A DNA stretch of 64,000 bases from the NCBI RefSeq assembly GCF_014648895.1, contig NZ_BMRZ01000002.1:372001-436000 (forward strand), read 5' to 3'. Position 1 is the stretch's first letter; each line of letters opens with the position of its first letter. Origin of the DNA: Streptomyces tanashiensis (GTDB lineage: Bacteria > Actinomycetota > Actinomycetes > Streptomycetales > Streptomycetaceae). Positions 1 to 8,042 of this stretch are shown in pieces. Position numbers and translations under genes: made by a program. The notes under the pieces are model-generated. The model had not been told where the DNA came from. It searched no databases and saw only the letters and a list, made by a program, of their open reading frames with translations.

Positions 1-2
1 CG

Positions 3-935
3 GACGCCTTCCGCCGCTGGCTCGGCGCGCGGCTCCGGGCCGGTGGCACGGTCAGCGGCGAGCCGTTGCAGATCATGTACCGGGTGGACGGCGACCCGCA
101 CCTGCACGAGGAGGTACTGGACCATCTGGAGGGCTGGCGCGGCTCGGCCCCGGTCCGCGCCGGCAACGGCGCCGCCGACCAGCTCCAGCTCGACATCTAC
201 GGCGAGGCCGTCTTCGCCTTCGCGCAGGCGCGCGACCTGGCCCAGATGGCGGGCTACGACGGCTGGCTGCGCTTCGCCGCCACGGTGGACTGGCTGTGCG
301 ACAACTGGGACCGCCCCGACGAGGGGATCTGGGAGACGCGCGGCGGCCGCCAGGACTTCACGTACAGCCGGATGATGTGCTGGGTCGCCTTCGACCGCGC
401 GGTACGGATGGCCGTCGGGCTCAGCCGCCCCGCCGACCTGGCCCGCTGGACCGCCGCCCGGGACGCGGTGCTGCACCAGGTGATGGAACACGGCTGGTCC
501 ACCGAGCGGCGGGCCTTCGTGCAGCACTACGGAAGCGAGGTGCTGGACGCGTCACTGCTCCTGATGCCGATCTCGGGCTTCATCGCTCCGCGCGACCCGC
601 GCTGGCTGTCCACCCTGGACGCGATGGACAGCGAACTGGTCTCCGACAGTCTGGTCTACCGCTACGACCCGGCCGCCTCCCCCGACGGCCTGCGCGGCTC
701 CGAGGGCACCTTCTCCCTGTGCAGCTTCCTGTACGTGGACGCCCTCGCCCGGGCCGGCCGCCTGGACCAGGCCCGGTACGCCTTCGACAAGATGCTCACC
801 TACGCCAACCACGTCGGCCTGTTCGCGGAGGAGATCGGCCCGACCGGCGAACAACTGGGCAACTTCCCGCAGGCTTTCACCCACCTCGCCCTCATCACCG
901 CGGCGATGACCCTCGACTCGGCCCTGGACCGCTGA
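3..935 (+). CDS. Glycoside hydrolase family 15 protein (glucoamylase/trehalase-like), C-terminal part
   Basis: The reading frame is open from the left edge, so only the last 310 residues are present and the start is outside the window. The sequence has the look of the GH15 alpha/alpha-barrel: an early stretch with QIMYRVDG, then QLDIYGEA, WLCDNWDRPDEGIWE and later EGTFSLCSFLYVDALARAG, which resemble conserved helices and the active-site acid region of bacterial GH15 enzymes. Such enzymes hydrolyse alpha-glucosidic bonds (glucoamylase or trehalase activity). No signal peptide can be judged because the N-terminus is missing. The next gene is convergent. Family assignment is good; the exact substrate is not known. 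Confidence 0.85.
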   Translation, partial: DAFRRWLGARLRAGGTVSGEPLQIMYRVDGDPHLHEEVLDHLEGWRGSAPVRAGNGAADQLQLDIYGEAVFAFAQARDLAQMAGYDGWLRFAATVDWLCDNWDRPDEGIWETRGGRQDFTYSRMMCWVAFDRAVRMAVGLSRPADLARWTAARDAVLHQVMEHGWSTERRAFVQHYGSEVLDASLLLMPISGFIAPRDPRWLSTLDAMDSELVSDSLVYRYDPAASPDGLRGSEGTFSLCSFLYVDALARAGRLDQARYAFDKMLTYANHVGLFAEEIGPTGEQLGNFPQAFTHLALITAAMTLDSALDR

Positions 936-980
936 GCCCGTGGCACCGCCTCGGCGGGAGCAACAGAAGGAACCCGTTCC

Positions 981-1769
981 TCACCGGCCGAGGATCTGCG
1001 CGTTGGGTGCGAAGGACGTCCTCTCGTCCTGGTCGACCGGGTCGTCGAGGTCTGTGAAGTAGTACGACGACGTCGTGCCGGCCACCACGTCGAGGAGGAA
1101 CCGGCTGCACGAGGCCGCATGGGCCTCCCACAGAGGACCTCGCCCCTCGTTGAGGACGACCGTCCATTCCTCCGGCTCGACACCGGGCCGGACCAGCCAG
1201 TAGAGGACGTGTCCGGCACCCTCCACGTACCCCCAGGGCACCAGCCTGACATCACCCCGGAGCTGTGGAGGCCTGTCCTCGCCCGCTGCCCAGAGTTCGG
1301 CAAGGATCTCCTCGCGTTCCGCGGTCTGAGCCACCAGGTCGTACATCGCGTCCGGGCAGTCGGGCTCCAGCAGCCAGAGCGCACCTGCGAAGACTCCACC
1401 GCCGTACATCTCGACCAGCCGTTTGTAGTCGGCCGGCAGAGCGACGCCCAATGCCTCCTCCACGACGGCCCATTCAACGGTCCGACCTGGTGCGGGAGGA
1501 GGGCAGAGGCGCGTCAGCGGTTCCGTATGGCGCAGGCTTCGGGCCACACGGACGTCGCTCGGCAGAGCGCTCAGCCGGGGCGGAGTCCTCGTGGCATCCA
1601 GTACGACTGCGCGCATCCGGTCCCCGACCGCCGCACGGGGAGCCTCGGACCACCACGAGGGGTGCTTGGCCTGGTCGATGAAGCCTTCGTACGCGTCCGC
1701 CCGGACAACGATCCCCACGGAGGCCACGGCCGTGACGACCACGTCGAGTTCTTGATGGTCAGCAAGCAT
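981..1769 (-). CDS. SMI1/KNR4 (SUKH)-family protein with an N-terminal S1-like segment
   Basis: The protein has 262 residues when started at the ATG preceded by GGAGG; a further upstream ATG would add 32 residues but lacks such a site. Residues from about 95 onward match the SMI1/KNR4 (SUKH) fold: a W..VEEALG.ALPADYKRL..MYG segment followed by a hydrophobic beta region and VPWGY. SUKH proteins are often immunity proteins against contact-dependent or polymorphic toxins, but many have unknown roles. The first 75 residues (LDVVVTAVASVGIVVR...GFIDQ...VGDRMRAVVLDATRTPPRLSAL) resemble an S1/OB-fold beta barrel. No toxin gene is visible next to it, so the immunity role is only inferred. Confidence 0.7.
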   Translation of the reverse strand: MLADHQELDVVVTAVASVGIVVRADAYEGFIDQAKHPSWWSEAPRAAVGDRMRAVVLDATRTPPRLSALPSDVRVARSLRHTEPLTRLCPPPAPGRTVEWAVVEEALGVALPADYKRLVEMYGGGVFAGALWLLEPDCPDAMYDLVAQTAEREEILAELWAAGEDRPPQLRGDVRLVPWGYVEGAGHVLYWLVRPGVEPEEWTVVLNEGRGPLWEAHAASCSRFLLDVVAGTTSSYYFTDLDDPVDQDERTSFAPNAQILGR

Positions 1770-1870
1770 GACCTCCACTCTGCCCCATGCCGGCAGGGCG
1801 GCCTCACGGCCCGTCCAGGAAATCGATTGGCGCTCGGCTCCACCCTCGTGCCAAGCTGCAGGCACACCGA

Positions 1871-1947
1871 AGGGGTGTAGCTCAGATGGCCAGAGCGCCG
1901 GTCTCCAAAACCGGATGTCGCAGGTTCGACTCCTGTCACCCCTGCCA
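1871..1947 (+). tRNA. trnW: tRNA-Trp (anticodon CCA)
   Basis: A full cloverleaf can be folded by eye: acceptor arm AGGGGTG/CACCCCT, D arm GCTC/GAGC, anticodon stem CCGGT/ACCGG with loop CTCCAAA giving anticodon CCA, and T arm GCAGG/CCTGT with loop TTCGACT. The discriminator base is G at 1944 and CCA follows at 1945-1947, so the 3' CCA appears to be encoded. It stands alone between a SUKH-type gene and a MerR fusion gene, without the secE/nusG genes that often follow tRNA-Trp in actinobacteria. Confidence 0.95.
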
Positions 1948-2005
1948 AGGCGAGTCCCCGGTCCGTGTGTCCTTGCGACCTATGCGACCTACGCCCCGCG
2001 GCAGT

Positions 2006-3121
2006 TCACGCCACGAGAAGGCGGAGTCCGAGCTCCGCCGCGTCGAGGCCCACGAGCTCGCGGTTGCGCTCGGCCCACCGGCCGGAGGCGAGGTCCTCCC
2101 GGAGCCGCTCCACCGCCCGCCGCTCGGCCTGTGGCCCGACCCGGGTCCATACCGAGACCGCGCGGCGCACATGCTCCTCCACGTACGCCTCGGGGCGGCG
2201 CCAGTAGGCCTCCAGGAAGCCGTCGGCGCAGTCCCACGGGATGAGCACCGGCTCCAGACGGGCCCCGATCGCGTCGGCCAGTCGGTCCACCGAGGGCCGC
2301 CCGGCGACCAGGCCCGCGACTTCGGGCAGGTAGTCCCGGGTGAGCCAGAACCGATGAAGCCAACCGGTCTCGCTGTCGTCGTGCGTGAACACCACCACGC
2401 GCCGGGCCACCCGCCGCATCTCGCGCAGCCCCGCGATCGGGTCCTGCCAGTGGTGCACGGTGCTGAAGGCCATCGCGGCGTCGAAGGACTGGTCCGCGAA
2501 CGGCAGGTTCTCCGCCGTGGCGGCCACGCACGGCGCCGCGCCCGCGGGACGCTGCGCCCGCATGACCGCCGACGGCTCCACCGCGGTCACCTCGCGGTCC
2601 GGGGGCTCGTACGAGCCGGTGCCGGCGCCGACGTTCAGTACCGTCCGCGCGTCCCCGAGCGCGTCCCAGACCTTCGCGGCGATCCGCGGCTCGGTCCGTC
2701 GCGTCGCCGGGTACGCGGAGCCGATGGCCTCGTACAACTGAGCCCCGAATACTTCCAGTTGCTGCTGCGGTGTCGTCCTGATCCCCATCGCGCGTGCCTC
2801 CAGCTCCCTGTCGATGGCCGTGACCATGGCGGCCGCGCGGTCGCGCTGGTCCAGCAGCAGGCCTCGCAGCCTGTGCAGGTGCGCGACCGCGTCGGTGTGC
2901 GGATCGTCGACGAGATCGGCGATCTCCCGCAGTCCGAAGCCCAGCCGCCGGTAGGCGAGCACCTCCCGCAGTCGCTCCACGTCGCCCGCCGAGTAGGCCC
3001 GGTATCCGGCGGAGGTCCGCGCGGACGGTAGTACGAGACCGATCTCGTCGTAGTGATGCAGCGTGCGGACGCTCACGCCCGCCAGCTCGGCGACACGTCC
3101 CACGGTCAGGTGTTCCTCCAT
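2006..3121 (-). CDS. MerR-type regulator fused to a SAM-dependent methyltransferase
   Basis: This 371-residue protein joins two domains. Residues 1 to about 125 are a MerR winged-helix domain (LTVGRVAELAGVSVRTLHHYDEIGL) followed by the dimerisation coiled coil. The sequence GIRTTPQQQLEVFG is where TipA-like MerR proteins normally enter their ligand domain. Instead, from about residue 140, there is a class I methyltransferase with motif I VLNVGAGTGSYE, LPFADQSFDAAMA and HHWQDP. The ATG at 3121 is chosen because a MerR-type promoter overlaps the upstream ATG (3133) and ends 7 nt before this codon, so the message may be leaderless. A paralogous stand-alone methyltransferase lies at 35580. The methylated substrate is unknown. 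Confidence 0.85.
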   Translation of the reverse strand: MEEHLTVGRVAELAGVSVRTLHHYDEIGLVLPSARTSAGYRAYSAGDVERLREVLAYRRLGFGLREIADLVDDPHTDAVAHLHRLRGLLLDQRDRAAAMVTAIDRELEARAMGIRTTPQQQLEVFGAQLYEAIGSAYPATRRTEPRIAAKVWDALGDARTVLNVGAGTGSYEPPDREVTAVEPSAVMRAQRPAGAAPCVAATAENLPFADQSFDAAMAFSTVHHWQDPIAGLREMRRVARRVVVFTHDDSETGWLHRFWLTRDYLPEVAGLVAGRPSVDRLADAIGARLEPVLIPWDCADGFLEAYWRRPEAYVEEHVRRAVSVWTRVGPQAERRAVERLREDLASGRWAERNRELVGLDAAELGLRLLVA

Positions 3122-3128
3122 GCCACCG

Positions 3129-3159
3129 ACCATGCGGCATCACGCCACGTGAGGGTCAA
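3129..3159 (-). promoter_or_regulatory. MerR-type autoregulated promoter with 19-bp spacer
   Basis: On the minus strand a -35 box TTGACC (3159-3154) and a -10-like box CATGGT (3134-3129) are separated by 19 bp, the over-long spacing typical of MerR-controlled promoters. Inside the spacer is the palindrome TCACG-TGG-CGTGA (3152-3140). The predicted transcription start falls on or next to the ATG at 3121. Confidence 0.65.
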
Positions 3160-3199
3160 GCGGGTCTCCCCCGGCCGCGTTCGGGGCCCGGGTCGTTCG

Positions 3200-3697
3200 T
3201 CAGTCCCACTGCTGGTCGGCGAGGGACTCGACGGGCTGCGGCTTGCCGATCACGGCGAGGGCGATGAAGAAGTTGATCTGGCCGATCGCGATGGTGAGGG
3301 TGGCCAGCGCCTTGTCGTCGTAGTGCCGGGCCGCCTCGGCGTACACCTCGTCCGTGACCCGCTCACGGCCGTGCGGGGCGGGCTGGAGGGTGGCCTCGAC
3401 CAGTGCGAGCGCGGCGCGCTCGGCGGGGGTGAAGTAGGGGGCGTCCTGCCAGGACGCGACCGCGGTGATCCGCGCCTCGGACTCCCCCGCCTTGCGGAGG
3501 AAGCCCGTGTTCAGGACGGTCAGGTAGGTGTTGTGGACGATCTGGCCCGCCCGCAGGTGCATCAGGTTGATCGTCGTACGGGGAACGGATCGGTTGCCGG
3601 TGGCGCGGAAGAGCGCGGCACTGACGTCGGCCAGCTCGGGCACGAACTCGCCCGGGTTCGGCATGCGGGAGATCGAAACAGCGGCGGTGTTCGTCAT
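3200..3697 (-). CDS. Carboxymuconolactone decarboxylase/AhpD-like protein lacking the CxxC motif
   Basis: A 165-residue protein whose architecture matches AhpD-like members of the CMD family: INLMHLRAGQI, then LRKAGESEARITAVASWQDAPYFTPAERAALALVEA and a C-terminal helical hairpin. In canonical members the helix after LRxxQI carries CxxC and a downstream His that carry out disulfide chemistry; here these positions read N, L and N (VHNTYLTVLNTG), so peroxidase-type redox activity is unlikely. The ATG is preceded by GGAG at a suitable distance. The gene lies 170 nt downstream of the quinone reductase on the same strand and may share its transcript. Confidence 0.75.
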   Translation of the reverse strand: MTNTAAVSISRMPNPGEFVPELADVSAALFRATGNRSVPRTTINLMHLRAGQIVHNTYLTVLNTGFLRKAGESEARITAVASWQDAPYFTPAERAALALVEATLQPAPHGRERVTDEVYAEAARHYDDKALATLTIAIGQINFFIALAVIGKPQPVESLADQQWD

Positions 3698-3867
3698 GAC
3701 AGGGACTCTCCGTCTTCCAGTGGGTCGGTACCTCCGGCACGCTCGCCGGCGGCTGCACAGCACTGACGGAACAGCCGGGAGGAACGTGACAGGAGCGGCG
3801 GGCCGTGGGGCGTTCTGGGACAACGCCCGAGACCGCCTCCCCGGCCCGCCGGCCCCGGCGTCCGTGG

Positions 3868-4647
3868 TCAGCCCCGCACGTGCAGCCCGAAGCCCGTGCG
3901 GCCCGTCGGTTCCAGGCCCTCCTTCAGGTGCAGTGAGGGGATCTCGTAGTCGCCGAAGTTCTGCGGTCGGAACGCGATCGGCTCGGTCGAATCCAGGCTG
4001 AGCAGGCGCTGCTCCCAGGCCTTGGCGACCTCCGGGTAGGCCTCGTCGGTCAGCCGGTCGGTGCCGTGCAGCACGAACGGGGGCAGCACCTCGATGCCCG
4101 GGTAGTAGAGGATGCCGTGGTGGAACGGGAACAGCAGGTCCTCGATGGGGCCGTTGATCCCGCGTGCGGAGTAGTGCGACGCCGGACCTCCGACGGTCAC
4201 CGACAGCAGAGCCCTCCGGCCCGCGAGGGTGCCTTCGCCGAAGCGTTCGCCGTACTTGGTCTCGCTGTGCTCGCCGACCCCGTACGCGAACCGGTAGGTG
4301 AACACCCGGTCCACCCAGCCCTTGAGGATCGCGGGCATCGTGTACCACCACAGCGGGAACTGGAAGATGATCGTGTCGGCCCACAGCAGCTTCTCCTGCT
4401 CGGCGCGGACGTCCGGGGTGAGCGTCCCGGCCTCGAAGGCCCGGCCCGAGTCGCGGGCGACCCTCAGCGGACTCGACGCCTCCGGGCCGTAGTCGGCGGC
4501 GTCCACGACCGCCTTCCAGTTCATCGCGTAGAGATCGCTCACCCGCACCTCGTGCCCGGCGGCCTCCAACGTGGAGACCGCGAGGTCCTTCAGCGAGCTG
4601 TTGAGCGACTTCGGCTCCGGGTGGGCGTGGACGATCAGCGTCTTCAT
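3868..4647 (-). CDS. NAD(P)H dehydrogenase (quinone), flavodoxin-like family
   Basis: The 259-residue sequence starts with MKTLIVHAHPEPKSLNSSL, the flavodoxin-like FMN/FAD binding segment of the NQO1/MdaB/KefF group, and continues with LWADTIIFQFPLWWYTMPAILKGWVDRVFTYRFAYG, the family's diagnostic active-site stretch. Such enzymes reduce quinones with two electrons from NAD(P)H in the cytosol and protect against redox cycling. It is divergent from an MmyB-like regulator gene with a 139-nt shared promoter region, a common Streptomyces arrangement in which the regulator controls the oxidoreductase. The physiological quinone is unknown. Confidence 0.88.
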   Translation of the reverse strand: MKTLIVHAHPEPKSLNSSLKDLAVSTLEAAGHEVRVSDLYAMNWKAVVDAADYGPEASSPLRVARDSGRAFEAGTLTPDVRAEQEKLLWADTIIFQFPLWWYTMPAILKGWVDRVFTYRFAYGVGEHSETKYGERFGEGTLAGRRALLSVTVGGPASHYSARGINGPIEDLLFPFHHGILYYPGIEVLPPFVLHGTDRLTDEAYPEVAKAWEQRLLSLDSTEPIAFRPQNFGDYEIPSLHLKEGLEPTGRTGFGLHVRG

Positions 4648-4786
4648 GGCAACTCCTCGGGATCGGATGCCGTCGACTCTGCCCGCCGCGGCGTGCGGTG
4701 TTCAGGGGCGCCGCTTCCGTCGGACCGGCGTTCCTGGTACTGGCAGGGCCACCTTCACGGGGCGCCGGCGAGGCCATACTGGGGGC

Positions 4787-5635
4787 ATGGACGATCTTGC
4801 GGGTTTTCTGCGGACCCGGCGTTCCCGGGTCGATCCGGCAACGGTCGGCATCCCCACCGACAGCCGCCGCCGGGTCGAAGGGCTGCGCCGTGAAGAGGTG
4901 GCGCACCTGTCGGGAGTCAGCGTCGACTACTACGTACGCCTGGAGCAGGGGCGCGCGACCCAGCCGTCCGAGCAGGTCCTCGACGCGCTCGCCCGTGTCC
5001 TCGGTCTCGACGAGACCGAACGCGGGCACCTCTACCGGCTCGCCCGGCAGCGCCGCCGCCCCGCGAAGGCACCGGGCGGACGCCTCCGGCCGGAGGTGCT
5101 GCGCGTCCTCGACCTGGTCGCCGACGCACCCGCGCTGATCATGAACCAGCGACTGGACGTCCTCGCCGGCAACCGTCTCGCCCAGCTCCTCTACGGGCGG
5201 CCGATTCCGGGCCTGAACACCGCCCGGCACATCTTCCTCGAAGAGACCGAGCGCGGCCTCTACGCGGACTGGGAGTCATGCACCCTCGACGTGGTCGGAC
5301 ACCTCCGTCTGGCCGCCGGGAAGCATCCCGACGACCCGCGTCTCGCCTCGCTCATCGGCGAGCTCGCGATGGGCAGCGAACGGTTCCGCCGTCTCTGGGC
5401 CCGCGCGGACGTCCGCGCCCGCACCCACGGCCGCAAGGCGTACCGGCACCCGCTGGTGGGGCTGCTGGAACTGCACCAGGAGAACTTCGCGCTGCCCGAC
5501 GAGTCGGGCATGGAGCTGCTGGTGCTGTCGGCGGCGCCCGGCAGCCCCGCCGAGGACGGGCTGCGCCTCCTCGCCGGCCTGGGCGCGGACAGTGACGCCG
5601 CGCGTCCCGCGGCCGACGCCCACGCCCGGGAGTGA
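4787..5635 (+). CDS. XRE-family regulator with MmyB-like ligand-binding domain
   Basis: A 282-residue protein. Residues 1-80 form an HTH_3/XRE domain (RREEVAHLSGVSVDYYVRLEQGR is the recognition part) and residues about 100-265 form the MmyB-like C-terminal PAS-like domain (ALIMNQRLDVLAGNRLA, then HPLVGLLELHQENFALPDESGMELLVLSAAPGS). Members usually control a divergently transcribed oxidoreductase, here the quinone reductase at 3868-4647. The ATG at 4787 follows a -10-like CATACT at 4775-4780 by 6 nt, so it may be translated from a leaderless message. A partial palindrome CCTG-7 nt-CAGG lies at about 4732-4746. Confidence 0.88.
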   Translation: MDDLAGFLRTRRSRVDPATVGIPTDSRRRVEGLRREEVAHLSGVSVDYYVRLEQGRATQPSEQVLDALARVLGLDETERGHLYRLARQRRRPAKAPGGRLRPEVLRVLDLVADAPALIMNQRLDVLAGNRLAQLLYGRPIPGLNTARHIFLEETERGLYADWESCTLDVVGHLRLAAGKHPDDPRLASLIGELAMGSERFRRLWARADVRARTHGRKAYRHPLVGLLELHQENFALPDESGMELLVLSAAPGSPAEDGLRLLAGLGADSDAARPAADAHARE

Positions 5636-5722
5636 CCGGACGACCGCCCGCCCGTCCCCACGCTCGACGTCGCGGCGAGCCCCTCCCTGACCGCCGGGGT
5701 GCGGACGCGGCATGATGGATGC

Positions 5723-6112
5723 ATGCGGACTCGGCCTGTACTTGTTTTCGATGGGGACTGCGGCTTCTGCACCACCTCGGTGAGATTCGCCGAGCGGCGC
5801 ATTCGTCCTCGTTGCGAGACGACGCCCTGGCAGTTCGCGGATCTGGACGCTCTGGGCATCACAGCGGCGCGCGCCGAACACGAAGTGCTGTGGGTGACGC
5901 CCGGCGGCGTCGTGTACGGGGGCGCCCAGGCTGTCGCGAAGGCACTGCTGAGCGCGGGTGGCGGGTGGTCCCTGGCGGGAGCGCTGCTCACGCTGCCGCC
6001 CGTACGGTGGGTCGCCCACGGTGTGTATCGACTGGTGGCCGTCAACCGTCACCGCATGCCGGGAGGCACCGCGGCCTGCGCGGTGCCCAGCCGTCGGGCC
6101 GTCGGCCTCTAG
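5723..6112 (+). CDS. DCC-family thiol-disulfide oxidoreductase-like protein
   Basis: The 129-residue protein begins a few residues before VLVFDGDCGFCTTSV, the DxxCxxC signature of DUF393/DCC proteins (thioredoxin-like fold, proposed thiol-disulfide oxidoreductases). Further family features are PWQFADLDALGI, WVTPGGVVYGGAQAVAKAL and a hydrophobic PPVRWVAHGVYRLVAVNRHRM near the end. The ATG at 5723 is preferred over a GTG 24 nt upstream because the DCC motif normally lies close to the N-terminus. It is a single gene between the MmyB-like regulator and a convergent PPOX gene. The partner protein is unknown. Confidence 0.82.
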   Translation: MRTRPVLVFDGDCGFCTTSVRFAERRIRPRCETTPWQFADLDALGITAARAEHEVLWVTPGGVVYGGAQAVAKALLSAGGGWSLAGALLTLPPVRWVAHGVYRLVAVNRHRMPGGTAACAVPSRRAVGL

Positions 6113-6171
6113 ACAGCGTCCGGCCGATCATGTGGCTGTCGGATTGGCAGCCCATGACTCGCCGGACAGAA

Positions 6172-6588
6172 CTAGGCGGTCCTGGTGGCGTTGCCGAGGA
6201 TCTTGGTCGGGGTGATGCGGACGACCACTCGAACCTCTTCCGGCGGGGCCTCCAGGTACTCCTTGCCGCCACCCGGGCCGAGGTATTCCTCGGCGATGCG
6301 GACGGCCACCGCGCGGTCGGCGTCCTCGGTGACGGTGGCCGTGCCGCGGATCTCGACGTACAGGTAGGGGTTGGCGAGGTCGAAGACGGTCAGGCCGACG
6401 CGTGGGTCGCGGAGTATGTTCCGTTCCTTGCGCCGGCCCTGCTCGGTGGAGATCAGCAGCTCGCCGCCGTCACGGCTCACCCAGACCACCGAACTCTGCG
6501 GGCTGCCGTCAGGGTTGAGGGTGGACAAGACGGCCGGGTGCGGTACGTCGAGCAGGCTGCGCACGGTGTCGTTCATCTCAATGGGCAT
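6172..6588 (-). CDS. PPOX-class flavin/F420-dependent oxidoreductase
   Basis: A 138-residue split-barrel protein: HPAVLSTLNPDGSPQSSVVWVSRDGGELLISTEQGRRKERNILRDPRVGLTVFDLANPYLYVEIRGTA is close to the consensus of the pyridoxamine-phosphate-oxidase-like F420/FMN family (beta strands plus the RKxxNlxxdPrV segment). These enzymes use F420 or FMN and are plentiful in actinobacteria; substrates are mostly unknown. Two in-frame ATG codons (6588 and 6576) compete and neither has a strong Shine-Dalgarno; the longer form is given. Confidence 0.85.
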   Translation of the reverse strand: MPIEMNDTVRSLLDVPHPAVLSTLNPDGSPQSSVVWVSRDGGELLISTEQGRRKERNILRDPRVGLTVFDLANPYLYVEIRGTATVTEDADRAVAVRIAEEYLGPGGGKEYLEAPPEEVRVVVRITPTKILGNATRTA

Positions 6589-6784
6589 GTCGAGGAGGCT
6601 AACCGGGCTCTCTGGTGTGGCGCGCCGGAATGGATTCCCGTCGTACCGGATCGCCCAGGTGGGGCCCTCAGGCCCCCCTGCCGGCGCCCGGACAGGGAAG
6701 CGCCGCCCAGGGGATTCTTGGCGCGCCGGCCCTGGTGGAACGGTGACCGGTGGGTATCCAGGAGCGCGAGCGCAAGGCGCCGTC

Positions 6785-7417
6785 TCATCGGGGCGCCACG
6801 CCGGCCACTGTCGCGGCGGGCCGGGGCCTGTGCCCCGCACGGCGCCGCCAGTAGGCGACGGTCAGCCAGCCGAGCAGAGGGCCCCACAGCAGGAGCGGCG
6901 CGTAGGCGGCGGCCATCAGCGCCGAGTGCCAGTCGTGCAGGGTCATCGGGTTGTCGGGCGGCAGCGGCCGCCAGTCGGCGGTCCGGCCGAAGGCCTCGGT
7001 GACGGTGGCCCAGCTCCACATCGCGGTCAGGATCGTTGCACCGAGCCCCGCGGGAATCACGGCCGCGAGCACCGGGACCGGCCGGCCTCGCAGGCGCGGG
7101 ATCCAGCGTGGCCACACCTCGCCCCAGCCCGCGATCAGGCCGAAGGCCGGCAGCGCCAGCGCTTCGGACAGGACCGAGATCAGGAGGACGTAGAACTCCA
7201 TCGGCAGCCAGGCCGGAACCTGCCCGCGCCCCGGGTGCAGACCGCCGTCGAGTGGCAGGTGGAAGGTGATCCCGGCGATCCGCCAGATGCTCGCGGGAAG
7301 CACGGTGAACGGGATGACGGCGGCCATGAGGCGGGTACCGCGCGAGACCCCCGCCACGGGGGTGTGGAAGGCGGCCCAGGCGGTCCGGAGCCGCCCGTGA
7401 GGCGCGGGCTCGCTCAT
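6785..7417 (-). CDS. Multispanning membrane protein of unknown function (paralogue 2 of a tandem pair)
   Basis: This 210-residue protein has four or five hydrophobic segments (around residues 30-50, 75-100, 112-132 and 165-190). It shares a scaffold with the upstream neighbour: PASIWR versus PSSIWR, YVLLISVLSEALAL versus YVLLLSVVSEGLAL, GWGEVWPRWIP versus PWGEVFPGWIP, and AAVIPAGLGA versus AAVIPATVGA. It begins at the ATG preceded by AAGGAC, one base after the stop of the upstream gene, so the two are translationally coupled. I do not recognise the family. The divergent two-component system may regulate the pair. Confidence 0.8.
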   Translation of the reverse strand: MSEPAPHGRLRTAWAAFHTPVAGVSRGTRLMAAVIPFTVLPASIWRIAGITFHLPLDGGLHPGRGQVPAWLPMEFYVLLISVLSEALALPAFGLIAGWGEVWPRWIPRLRGRPVPVLAAVIPAGLGATILTAMWSWATVTEAFGRTADWRPLPPDNPMTLHDWHSALMAAAYAPLLLWGPLLGWLTVAYWRRRAGHRPRPAATVAGVAPR

Positions 7418-7418
7418 C

Positions 7419-8042
7419 TCAGCGTCCTTTCGTGGTGGTGCGGCGGCGGTAGTAGGCGTGGGTGACGGCGCCGAGCAGCACCGGCCAGGCGACCAGCGGC
7501 AGGTAGCAGGCCACGAACAGCGCCTGTGACCAACCGCTGACCTCCAGGTGCGAGGTCGCCGTCCCCTTGTCACCGATCGACGGCGTGAAGTGGATGTGGA
7601 AGAGGACGGGGTTCAGGAAGAAGTACGCGACGAGCAGCATCAGCAGGGCCGCGCCGACGGTCGCCGGGATCACCGCCGCCTTGATCGCGACGCGGCGTCC
7701 GCCCAGGAGGGGTATCCAGCCCGGGAAGACCTCGCCCCAGGGCTTGACCAGACCGAGGGTCAGCAGCGCGAGCCCCTCGGAGACCACGGACAGGAGGAGG
7801 ACGTAGAGGTAGTCGCTGAGCCGGGAGTGGTAGCCCGGGTTGGCGGAGTGGTCGGCCCCGGACACTCCGGCGGCCAGGAGCAGCCGCCAGATGCTGGAGG
7901 GCAGCACCACCAGCGGGACCGCGTGCGCGGCGAGCTGAGCCCAACGGGGGGTGCCAGGGACGTACTTCGGCTTCGCGGAGCCCCGCTTCGTGCGCTCGGA
8001 CGTGGGGGCGGTGGTCGGTGGGGCCGACGGGATCGCTGTCAT
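7419..8042 (-). CDS. Multispanning membrane protein of unknown function (paralogue 1 of a tandem pair)
   Basis: A 207-residue protein with a charged N-terminal tail of about 35 residues and four to five predicted membrane helices. It is clearly homologous to its downstream partner at 6785-7417 (shared SIWR, SVxSE, GEVxPxWIP, AAVIPA motifs), so the pair arose by tandem duplication. It faces a histidine kinase gene that is divergently transcribed with a gap of about 130 nt. I cannot name a function; a transporter, a receptor or a membrane partner of the neighbouring kinase are all possible. Confidence 0.8.
   Translation of the reverse strand: MTAIPSAPPTTAPTSERTKRGSAKPKYVPGTPRWAQLAAHAVPLVVLPSSIWRLLLAAGVSGADHSANPGYHSRLSDYLYVLLLSVVSEGLALLTLGLVKPWGEVFPGWIPLLGGRRVAIKAAVIPATVGAALLMLLVAYFFLNPVLFHIHFTPSIGDKGTATSHLEVSGWSQALFVACYLPLVAWPVLLGAVTHAYYRRRTTTKGR

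Noticed and set aside
296..1057. Long Arg/Pro-rich open frame on the plus strand over the GH15 gene
   Set aside because: It is an off-frame shadow: composition is Arg/Pro/Gly only, no motif, and it runs through the convergent gene end.
3200..5230. 676-residue open frame on the minus strand covering three genes
   Set aside because: Only its last 165 residues (CMD family) look like protein; the rest is antisense or off-frame to the quinone reductase and XRE genes, which have clear motifs.
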